From positions 1,489,501 to 1,553,500 of the forward strand of contig JAWRVZ010000038.1 in the NCBI GenBank assembly GCA_037043235.1: a stretch of 64,000 nt of DNA. The letters run 5' to 3'. Under the pieces are notes generated by a model. That model searched no databases, was not told the DNA's origin, and worked only from the letters and a program-made list of their open reading frames with translations. This document shows positions 55,048 to 64,000 of this stretch, in pieces. The position numbers and the translations under genes were made by a program. This DNA comes from Rhodeus uyekii. Its lineage: Eukaryota; Chordata; Actinopteri; Cypriniformes; Acheilognathidae. Numbering within the stretch: the stretch's first letter is position 1; every line of letters begins with the position of its first letter.

Positions 55048-57329
55048 TATACTAAAATAACCCTTTTTATTAGTCATGCTCACTATGAACTGTCGTGTGG
55101 AAAAGGATGCATGAAGATTCTTCAAATATGCATCTTTTTTTAATTAAAAAATTACTATAAATTAGTCATGAACTGAAGTTTTACGATGCTTTAGATAAGC
55201 CATTTATGAAACTGCTGCAGCCTGAAACGTGAGTCATTGTTGATAAGGTGCTACAACATACTCTTTCATAAGTCTTTAGTGATATTTCAAGGATTTTATC
55301 TGTTGTGGTCAAGAGCCAAAGACTGTGGTTACACGCGGTTTTATAACTCAGACCTAGATTTCGTCCAGAGGCAAGAGAAAGCATGAGAGAGAGAATAAGA
55401 GATCGGCAATAGGGAATACAGAGGGTTCTGTTCCATAGCGTAGTAAGCTGCCTTGCTGTCTACTAACTACATAGGAATCTGCCTTTTAAAGCCACATACT
55501 AACTGAAATAGAAACTCAAAAATGAACATACTGGAATCATCCCATTAAGTTCATTTCAAGACATGACAGACCCACACCTGATGCATAGGCTGTTGCAAAA
55601 AGAAGGTGCTGACCAAATTCGAACACGGTGTCCTAAACTCACATGCATACATGCACACACAATGCAACAGGACATCTGTCCGCCTCTACTTGTCTTGAAC
55701 TAGGTCAGCCTGGAGCCAGTCATTGCATCTCATAGGTGTTTAATGAACTGCCTAAAATAACTGGCACTTGCACAAGACCCCTGCCCACAATGCACAAGTT
55801 AAGACTAGCTGAAAGCTCTCAATAAAACATTCAACCGTGCAGAGCTGCAATCCTGGACTGCGTTCAAAAGTGCATGCCACCGTTTCAAGTTCAAGTACGG
55901 GCAGCTGCCATCATACAGATCGGCATTAAAATCTGGACACTGTAACATCATGCGCACTGCTTTTATCACAACACTTTTTACAAAAAAAGTCACTATGACA
56001 TCCATGTTCTCCATTGAATAAAAAATTGGTGTAGAAACAATATTCACTCAGAAAACTGCTAGTCAATTTCAAGAAACGTCAAGAAACACATTGATTTAAA
56101 CGTGAGATCTTAAAGCAGAAATAGTATTTTCCAACTACAAACTACAGTGTATTGGTTTTTTGTATGTTTGCTTTTTCACTCAGTCACTGTATGCATTATG
56201 AACAAATGTTTAATACTTCTTGTTTCTTCTAACAAGTACTCTAAAATAAACTCCCACTCTCATACACAGCAGAGTTTAAGAGAGAAATATCTGCCCTTTA
56301 CAATTTCACACACCATTTAGTGTTGCTGATGAATGAGGGTTGAAAAAAACAACTGCCCACTTGCTCGCTGTCATTTCACAGATGCATGAAAAGACCTTGC
56401 TGCCAGTCAGCATTGTTTAGACACAGAAGAGTCTGAATGTCTCTGCAGCACGCAATGGATTCATTCCACACATGAACTTGTGGCTTTGGTACCCTGCCCA
56501 TTCGTTTGGTGGACAGAAAGGCAGAGATGCCATAACAAGGACCTATTTGCAGCATTCAACTAATCTCCGTTGATACCAAACTGATACCAGATCCTGTGAA
56601 GCATCACATGGAACAACCTAAAGGCTCTTTTGGGGGGAGATTAGTGGTGGGGAGGAGATGTGGATCTAATTCGTTCTCTGCAAACATCAGGTGCCTATTC
56701 ACATACGCAACATGCTGAGCACTTTTACACCATTTTCAGCAGAAGTGTGCATTTTAATATATTCACATGCACAATAGAGAGTAATAAAGCATACCTTGAT
56801 TTCCCAGATGATGATGAAATGGGTGGAAACTGTCGTCCTTGCAGGGTCCTACTTTCCAGGTGCCACGGGAAACGTAAAGTGCAAGCTTATATTTAAAGTT
56901 GATGTTTTTTGAAACTCAAAAGTGCACACAATAATATGATCCCACATTTATACCATATTGTGCTATAGTATTTAGAGCTATACTATTAACTACAGTATTA
57001 CACTGACACTATACAAAACAATACTGTACTATTCAATATTGCATACTACACAACACACCAGGTGAAGTACAGTACACTATGCCTCACTAAACAACCCTAC
57101 GCATAACTAAATGCTCATGTATAATATCCCACTGTAATATTCTGCATCTGCCATACTAATATACACTATGGCACATTATACTATTCCATATTGTAGAACA
57201 TTATAGCACATTCTGATACCACATTATATGTGACAGTCATCATATGAGAATGTAAATTCCAGCCTGAAAGTTTTAGTCACTTGTCTGTACAGTCAGTGTA
57301 AGAGAGTTAGATGAACCTGACAAATCGAT
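55048..57329. other. Unassigned stretch
   Basis: No repeat family recognised. Frames up to 80 codons lack domains. Between 56930 and 57240 the words TACACTA, ACTATACA and ACACTATG recur in AT-rich DNA. At 56803, CTTGATTTCCCAG|ATGATG is a reasonable acceptor-like site, without a supported exon. Confidence 0.35.
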
Positions 57330-57754
57330 CATGTCCTGATGGCGCGCGGGCGCTCATGTGAGATGATGCGCGTCATAATCGCGAGCTGTTAATGCTCCTT
57401 ATGTCTGAACTTGCACCGGTGAAACATGTTGCCACAAACACTCCCAAACTCACATAACTGGAATAGGTTTCTTTATTCTATGTCTGACTGGTCTGTCCTG
57501 GAAATACGCGCCGGTTTTTTGACATTTTACCAAAAATGGCACTGGATAGAAAAATCCAAGAGCGCGCAATGGATGGCATGAAATGAGAAAAGACGCACCT
57601 TGACGCACGAGCTTCTAGTGAGATCAAATCCGCAGAAATTTTGTCTCACTCAAGTACACATGTCGGTTTGCACCCTTGAAAGTACATGTAACATTGACAT
57701 CATTCATGAGTTTCAAAATCCGCAAAGATAAAGGTCCAGAAGTGCAGACCAACC
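57330..57754 (-). promoter_or_regulatory. CpG-rich sequence downstream of the candidate promoter
   Basis: Dense CpG (GGCGCGCGGGCGCTC, ATGCGCGTCATAATCGCGAG, ATACGCGCCGG) in otherwise CpG-poor surroundings. A perfect CArG box, CCAAAAATGG (57530-57539), the consensus for serum response factor, is present. On the minus strand, CTACAG|GTTGGT at 57754/57753 could be a first-exon donor. If so, this block is the start of intron 1. Confidence 0.4.
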
Positions 57755-57833
57755 TGTAGCATGAGCAGATTGCCGATCAGCTCCACGGAAACAGTGCGGG
57801 CTACAAGCAGCTGATGCGCGGCATGAGTTCATA
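57755..57833 (-). other. Candidate first exon, minus strand, probably untranslated
   Basis: It begins about 30 bases downstream of a TATA box and ends at CTACAG|GTTGGT. ATG codons at 57832 and 57824 lie at the predicted start itself. The first opens a frame (MNSCRASAACSPHCFRGADR and on) that stays open to the donor; the second stops after seven codons. I recognise no protein, so it may be 5-prime untranslated sequence. The exact start and splice site need transcript data. Confidence 0.25.
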
Positions 57834-57856
57834 AGACAGCACGGGAGACACACTGA

Positions 57857-57980
57857 TATTTATACACACCTCCTGTCTCCTGCTTTACACTGTTTACAAC
57901 GCCGGTGCGAAGCCGCGCCCACTGCACTACGATTGGTTGAGAGAAGCCGAAAGGCACGCCTACTTGATTCTGATTGGCTC
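57857..57980 (-). promoter_or_regulatory. Candidate RNA polymerase II core promoter
   Basis: Read on the minus strand: CCAAT at 57973-57977 and again at 57932-57936, a GGGCGCGGC GC box at about 57912-57920, then TATAAATA at 57857-57864. Spacing to a start near 57833 (about -140, -100, -85 and -30) is that of a textbook vertebrate promoter. The block is CpG-dense. It would drive transcription leftwards into the window. Which gene is unknown. Confidence 0.5.
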
Positions 57981-59783
57981 AGCGGATCCCAGTGCGATTC
58001 AAGAACTCAATGTACAGTATCTGCCGCTCCAACTGAAAGTGAGTAAATGAGTACTGACTGTAAATTAAAAAATAAAGTCGATTAAGAATTTTAAAAATTA
58101 TCTTTAATGTCAAGTATGTTTACACACAAACACACGTGGAATTTCTCTTGGTGACAGGAGCTGAAAAAAGTACAAACAAAAGCACTGGGGCTATAAAAGT
58201 CTGTATAAAGGGATGTATAAAAGGTTATGGTTTACAATGAATTGACTGAAAACAGCACTTATGTTTGTGTCCCGTTCGGGAAACTGGGAAGGAACGGGTG
58301 ATTATGAGACTTATATTCTTCTCATATTTCAGCAGGTGATTTTATTCAAAACAACAACAAAAGTGATTCTATTTCATTGACTTATGTTAATTTAGCAGAT
58401 GCTTTCATCCAAAGTGACTTTCAAATGAGGAACACAATAGAAGCTACTCTATTCACTGAGGAAAATATGCTGCTAGTTTTTGTCTACACTTGTGGAAAGC
58501 AGCACTGTTATAGAATAATAATGATTATGAATTATGACCCGAGAGATAGAGAGAGAGAGAGACTTGAGCATTGACTCACACTGCAGGAATATAACAGTTA
58601 TCAGTTTTAATCCATAGAGGTCGCTACTATCATTGTTCCAAGAGACATAAAAACTTAATAAAGTGGCAGGCTTCCTGTTGTGATTCATATCGACTTGAGA
58701 ATTCAAACGGAATTTCCAGATAAACATTCGTTTCTAAATGATGCATTTAGCTTCATATCTCTTTTATAGTAAATGAAAACTGCTTTGAGAAGCATTTGAA
58801 AACAAATTGTAATCATTTACTGATAAAAAAACAACAAAAGAAGTCACATGTAACTGGAATCATTCTTTTTGGGAGGGTTTTGATCTGTTGAAATAACAGA
58901 TTGACTTCACGGTTGGCCTAGTTAATAGAGAGAAGTTTATATTTCTAAACAGTGGAAGTAAAGCATGCATGCTAAAATGTAAAAATAAAATTATACAATC
59001 CGAGAGCAGTATGACTATTTTTATTATCATTGCTTTTGTAAATTCAGGAGGGCAGTGATATGGCCACATTTAATCTCGCAGTGGCTTGATATCATCTGCA
59101 TGAATGATGCATTAATATTGGTAGACATCTAAAATAAATCTCTCTGGATTTAAATTTCACCCATACATCATAGACTTCAAAATCCCACTGTTATTGCCTG
59201 TAGGACACAGAAAAGCAAATACGCACACACGCATGTATGTAGGCTGAGAATATTTGGAATATTTGGTATTCTGCAAACAAATACGACAACACTACAACAA
59301 CATTTCTATGTGAATTACCAAAGACTCTCTAAGGACTCAAAACACAGACATGCAACCCCAGGGCTCATTAAATGGAGTGATGAAAATTGGAATGCACATT
59401 GTTTTTCCTGGAAGGAGATTATCTCAGCAGAGATGCTGACGCTGTATTGCAATGGCTTGCTGAGATAGGTAAATACCTTGTAGTTCTTTGCATTCAAGCC
59501 TAAGGACATCTGAGTTCACTTAGTCAAACCTCCCAGCTACTGAAAAAGGTGAATTGTAATGGCCCCTGAGGTTGAATGCAAAGCAGTCTGACTGCCATCT
59601 CTGGTGCTCTGCATGCAAGGGATAGATAGAAAGCTGATCTTGCTTGATCTTTAGAAAAAGAAAAAAAGATTCATTGTACTATGAAAAATTACTAATTCTT
59701 CCGCAGTCCATTGCTACAGTAGATTCCTTGGCTTTCTGACATATGAAACCCGAAGCATTCAAATATTAACCTGTTTACTTGTG

Positions 59784-59789
<6 letters not shown>
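57981..59789. other. Unassigned; SINE tail scrap at 58380-58432
   Basis: ATTTAGCAGATGCTTTCATC then CAAAGTGACTT is the SINE tail in minus orientation. CTGAAA|GTGAGT at 58039 is donor-like on the plus strand. GAGAGA run at 58541-58562. At 59070-59200 there is a homeobox-motif-rich block (ATGATGCATTAATATTGG). No gene recognised. Confidence 0.35.

Positions 59790-59846
<57 letters not shown>
59790..59846. repeat. AT dinucleotide microsatellite
   Basis: Uninterrupted AT run preceded by GTGTGTGTGC. It replaces the C-terminal end of the adjacent Tc1 transposase. Confidence 0.95.
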
Positions 59847-59849
<3 letters not shown>

Positions 59850-60601
59850 GTGTGAGTTGGAGCCACTATGGACAGAACTTGTTGGTACAGCATGTCCTAC
59901 AGATGCTCAATTGGATTGAGACCTGGGGAATTTTGAGGCCAGGGCTACACCTTGAACTTTTCTTCACCTCAAACTATTCCTGAACATTGTGTGCAGTTTA
60001 GCAGAGTGCATTTTCCTGCTGAAAGAAGTTCCTCCTGGAAACACCATTGTCATGAAGGGGTGCAACCATAGCATCATAGTCCCTCCAACGGCTTGTCCCA
60101 CAATGCATCCTGGTTCCATCACTTCCCCAGGTAAACGGCACACACGTACACAGTCTTCCACGTTATGCTAAAGAAAATGGGACTCATCAAACCAAGTCCA
60201 AGTCTGATGCTTCTGTGCCTATTGCAGGCACTTTTTACAGGGGTCATCATGGGCATTCTGAATTGTCTACGTAGTCCCATTTGCTACAGAGTGTGATATA
60301 TTGTGTGTTGTGACACATCTCATAACCATTATTAAAATCTTGTTTGATTTGTGCCACAGTGGACCTTTTGCACCAGACGGGATAGCCATTGTTGCCCTCA
60401 TGCATTAATGAAATTTGGCCGCCCAACACCCTGTCGCCGGTTTGTGGTTTGTCCCTCCTTGGACCACTGTTGGTAAATTCTCACCACTGCTGACCAGAAA
60501 CAACACACAAGCCTTGGTGTTTCAGAGATACTCTGACCCACTCACCTTAACACAACAATTTGGCCCTTGTCAAAGTCGCTCGGATCTTTATACCTGCCCA
60601 T
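59847..60601 (-). pseudogene. Tc1-like transposase, degenerate, most of its length recognisable
   Basis: From ATG 60601 the minus strand reads MGRYKDPSDFDKGQIVV, the N-terminal start of a Tc1-family transposase, then QTGDRVLG and STVAQIKQDFNNG of the helix-turn-helix region. RVCRLPGEVMEPGC, TMMLWL and VHPFMTMVFP represent the catalytic domain. WPQNSPGLNPIEHL, close to 59920, carries the third acidic residue region. Numerous frameshifts and stops separate these pieces, and the extreme C-terminus is cut by the AT microsatellite. It belongs to a different Tc1 subfamily from the remnants at 4588, 12003 and 36673. Confidence 0.88.
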
Positions 60602-60640
60602 TTCCACAGCATCCAACATGTTGATTATGAAAACTGATTG

Positions 60641-61153
60641 TTTATAGAAGCGTTAATATGCACATAATGTTTAGGCTCATCTTTGTAAATTTTTGTATAG
60701 ACTTTAATATAAAGTTTGATTATATAAAATATCAATATAATAAATAAACATTATAATAATCAAATTTCTACTCATCAAGGAGAAAAAAATGTACGATACA
60801 ACCCCTTTAAATCAACATGGTGTGATACCCAACAGAATCAGTCTCTGTCTTGATGATTGAGGTTTCATTTGGAAAGTCTGCACTCGGTCCTGGTTAAATA
60901 TGTTTTAATCCTCCAATAAAGATTTTGGCAAATGCAGAGCAGGCAGCGTGAGCCTGGTTCCCATTCCCAATTAATCTGTCACTTATCCAAGCCTGGAAAG
61001 GTAAACTTCCTGTGCGGATTACTCAAGGCGGACTGAGATGCCTCTTGTCTGGGTATCTGGGGTGGATTTCTGCCCAGTGAAGTGTGGGAACGCCAGGAAT
61101 CCTCCAGGGAATGTGGGACAGTGGATAACAGAGGATCAGACCATGGTCTACAC
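60641..61153. other. Unassigned; balanced single-copy block at about 60890-61130
   Basis: CAATTAATCTGTCACTTATC and AACTTCCTGTGCGGATTACT lie in a non-repetitive, balanced block that may be regulatory. No exon recognised. The first 250 bases are AT-rich. Confidence 0.3.
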
Positions 61154-61485
61154 CAGTGGTCACCAACTTTTTGAAACTGAAGATCACCCTCCTCTGCTTA
61201 AATGAGAGGCAAGATCGACTTGTGAGGGGGGGGGGGGGGGGGGGGGGTGCGCGCGCGGAGCGGTCGTCCTGTTGATGGGGGGAGGGTGCGCGCGGAGCGG
61301 AGTTGTAGTCCTATCGGAGCTTGCAGAGCGCGGTGCGTGACAGACTCGCTAATTTGGCAACTGAAACGTTCTTATTTTTCGGGAGCTTCCGGGATGGTGA
61401 TAAAGGACGACCAATCGATCGCGATCGACCGGATGGCGACCAAAGATCGACCAGTCGATCGCGATCGACGGGTTGGCGACCACTG
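61154..61485. mobile_element. hAT-like MITE with perfect 8-bp target duplication
   Basis: The left end CAGTGGTCACCAACTTTTTG and the reverse complement of the right end, CAGTGGTCGCCAACCCGTCG, form the terminal repeats. The exact 8-bp duplication GTCTACAC flanks both sides (61146-61153 and 61486-61493). The interior holds a 22-base G run, CpG-rich GCGCGCGGAGCGG motifs twice, and tandem GATCGACC-type palindromic words near the right end. The 126-codon plus frame (61247-61627) runs out of the element and is not a gene. Confidence 0.88.
61226..61247. repeat. Poly-G run of 22
   Basis: Unbroken run of 22 G inside the hAT MITE. Could fold into G-quadruplexes and is a likely sequencing-length-error site. 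Confidence 0.95.
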
Positions 61486-61493
61486 GTCTACAC

Positions 61494-63514
61494 CATCCAT
61501 TACTAATTATAAGATGGTCTGTCTCACTTTTGTAACCCATAAGTCACTGTTCATTCGCATTTTGAAATATGCCATTGGAACCAGGTTGGACGTAGTAAAA
61601 CACTGTTGGTTCTCACAGGTCCCTTGATTTAAAGTTACATATTTGAATGTACAAAAGCACAATGGTGATTTTTGGGAGCTGCTGTATGAAGGGAAAATGT
61701 CAGCAAATAATATTTTAAATATCAGTCATGATTTCAGAAGACTTAAAGAGCAATAAAGAGGAATAAAGAACAAGGTTATGACGCTTTTATGGACGTTTTT
61801 TTAAATATATATATATATTGACTGCAGCCCCTGGTCACTATCTTCTTTTGTTATTTTGCTTCATGTTGTTGTCTTGTTTCATTGTTATAGTTTGTTGCAT
61901 CAGTGTTTTGTTTGTCCAATGTTCAATCTTTCGGAAGAGCTTAAAAAGAAAACCAAATGAACACTATTTACCTTCTAATTTTATGTTTCTGCTCTCACAC
62001 CCTACATTTCCCCTCACTAAACATCCTATTTCACATAAATCATATTATATAGTTTCATGTTTACCTTTAAACACCTATACACACCTAGAGTCCACAGATA
62101 TCAGATCATCATAAACCGGTATGTATACACACCTCTGACCCAGTGAAAGCTGCTTCTTGGACTTCCACTCTGGTGCTTCCCACTCGTTTGGATCAGCAGT
62201 TCAACCTTAAGCTCTGCCAATTCCTCACCCTCGCAGGACAACTGGTCCCTGGCCAATGTAAACTGTGACTGGGTCCAACAGATGAGGCTTAATGGTCGCC
62301 TCCAGTTCCACCTGCTTGTTGCGTGCGCATTCAGCGTGTGACACCTCCAGAACTTAACTTTACAGCTTTCCTGTATGAAAAGAGCTTTAATGGATTGAGG
62401 GAGAGAGATAGAGCAAGGGAACAATGGCAAACCGCAGAAAGAAAATCAGCTGGGAGATTTATTCATAGATAATATTAAAAAAAAGAAAAAAGCTGCACTC
62501 TCCCTTAAAGGGTTGTATCACAGACTTTATATAGAGAACTTTTTAGGGTTTATATATGGAACCTTTTAGTTTCAATTAAAAAAAAAAACCAACATTTCAC
62601 GGATCTGTGTGAAATGAATTGTTTTGACAACATTGTCATCTATTCGAACCGCAAGTGTTTTTAGTACCTTGTTGTCATGTGAACGTACCCTAAGAGCTCA
62701 TAATGGAATACCAGCATGCTGGATACTGTGGACTATATATACTGTATACACTACATAATACGGTGTTTGTTTTTAAAGTGACAAAGAAGGTTAATGAAGG
62801 CAGTGTCAAATGACAGCTCTTATCTGGCATTTTAAAAACAATTTAGTTTAAAAAGATATGCAAATAATGAGTAAAGAAAGATTAAGAAAATCACTTTCAT
62901 TCATGGAAACTGGAAATTAAAGGTTAATTAAATGCATTGCATTTTGGTTACAGTATTACACTCCGTAGGATATTTTATATACATTTCAGCAAATGTAGTA
63001 TGAATTTACAGATATTAAATGTGCTAGAGTAAATGTACGACATATTCCAGTTATCAGGAACACCCGCTCTTTAAGTCTTGAAGCTGCATTGATTCAACTC
63101 AGGGTTACATTTAAGATGATGTTTGAAGGATCAAAGCAGGTAAAATGTTTATTGAATGTGTATTGAATTCTCATTATAACTGCATTGAGGACACGTTATT
63201 ACAGATGAGTCTCACATACTGTTGACTATTCTTGATTAAGGTAAAAAGCACAAACTTGTATGAGTGAAAAATACTTTTTCAGACTAATCTGGCGTTAAAA
63301 AGTGACTACCGGGAGGAAATAACTCTCATGATTCTCAGACACGAGGCTGAAATAAATTTGCTGGAAAACAATTAATACCTGGTCTGTAACAAAGATGTGA
63401 ACCATCAAAACTAGATCAGCACCATTAAAATCAATAGCCCCGTCTGTGCTTCAAGTATTTATGTCACCGTTTTTTCAGGTGTTGAAGACTTTCTATTTTT
63501 TAATCCCCCCCCCA
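61494..63514. other. Unassigned sequence
   Basis: AT-rich with frames of about 100 codons (61818-62114 plus, 62101-62430 minus) lacking domains. AAGCAG|GTAAAA at 63140 is donor-like with a short open frame before it; no other support. Confidence 0.35.
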
Positions 63515-63830
63515 TCTTTTTCAATCAAAAATACAGCAAAACTAATTTTTTGTAACATTTTTCTACACAAATATTAAAAAATGTTTTGAGGAGCTGAATC
63601 TGTTTTGAGGTCTTCAGTGTCACATAATCTATCAGAATTAATTCTAATATGTCGATTTGCTGATCAAGAAACATTTATGATGCTGGAAACAGTTTAATAT
63701 TTTTGAGGAATTAATGATTTTCTTTTTCAGGATTCCTTAATGAACAAAGATCAAAAGAACAGCATTTATTTTAAACCATTTCATTTAATGCATCCTTGCT
63801 GAATAAAAATGTTAATTTCATGCCTTGCGA
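63515..63830 (+). repeat. ACTACCGTTCAAAAGTTTGG MITE, interior
   Basis: AATCAAAAATACAGCAAAAC, GTCTTCAGTGTCACATAATC, AATTAATTCTAATATGTCGA, AAGAACAGCATTTATT and CATCCTTGCTGAATAAAAAT are family landmarks in plus order. Diverged and without clear ends. Confidence 0.7.
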
Positions 63831-64000
63831 ATCATTAGGTATAATAAACGGCTAACTTTTTTTTTTTAAAGTCTTATAGTGCAAAACTTGCTCAACACTT
63901 ATGAATCGAGCTGAAACACTACCCACATCTGACCTTTTAAAACATGCGAGCTGTCTACAGGTTCTCTTTTTCAGCCTAAAAGAAAAATGCATCAGGCTGA

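Noticed and set aside
61247..61627. 126-codon plus frame rich in Asp/Arg
   Set aside because: It starts in the hAT MITE and runs across its target duplication; the Asp-Arg repeats translate the GATCGACC palindromes.
63000..63140. Exon-like stretch between TTTACAG and CAG|GTAAAA
   Set aside because: An open frame of about 45 codons with such sites is expected by chance in AT-rich DNA. The product is unrecognised and the pyrimidine tract is poor.
1..64000. tRNA, rRNA, riboswitch, bacterial operon or phage features
   Set aside because: I looked for tRNA-like A and B boxes and found only SINE copies. No rRNA or prokaryotic-style gene clusters are present.

Overview
The window looks like a stretch of a teleost fish chromosome, most likely a cyprinid. 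The evidence is its repeat repertoire: several Tc1-like transposase fossils, Tigger/pogo-type elements with TA target duplications, hAT and Harbinger-type MITEs, tRNA-derived SINEs whose tail contains a GCGACTTACATTGCATTCAA motif, an L2-type LINE fragment and abundant CA, TA and TAGA microsatellites. I recognise no intact host protein-coding gene. The longest open frames that mean anything belong to transposable elements. The layout fits a gene desert or a very long intron or intergenic region.

Left third (1-22 kb): a Tigger-like element (608-1505), two Tc1-like remnants (4588-5150 and 12003-12755), a Harbinger-like MITE (7158-7596), SINEs, several copies of two abundant MITE families, a solo LTR (15910-16484) and a second Tigger-like element (18830-19552).

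Middle (22-46 kb): a compound TA/TAGA microsatellite block (23.3-23.9 kb), a composite Tigger-like region with a palindrome-rich insert (26.3-27.3 kb), a hAT MITE with a perfect 8-bp duplication (28905-29111), two imperfect palindromes, a diverged tandem array with a roughly 480-500 bp period (32.65-34.2 kb), a Tigger MITE, a Tc1 remnant and an L2 fragment. The most notable object is at 39574-41541: a complete LTR element with 280-bp LTRs that look identical and a perfect 5-bp target duplication. It has no gag or pol that I can recognise, only one 418-codon proline-rich reading frame with a 15-copy 27-bp array. Its primer-binding region lacks the usual TGG and instead matches, in inverted form, 10 bases of its own LTR, which suggests Tf1/sushi-type self-priming. 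A Tigger element with a fused, core-deleted transposase follows (41645-42748).

Right third (46-64 kb): mostly non-repetitive sequence with blocks that look like conserved non-coding elements, then a Tigger MITE (54695-55047). A CpG-dense segment at 57.3-58.0 kb has an ordered TATA box, GC box and two CCAAT boxes on the minus strand. This is the best candidate for the start of a host gene, which would be transcribed leftwards. Beyond it lie another Tc1 transposase fossil (59847-60601), a hAT MITE with an 8-bp duplication and a 22-base G run (61154-61485), and a final MITE copy. Several insertions are nested, so their relative order can be read.
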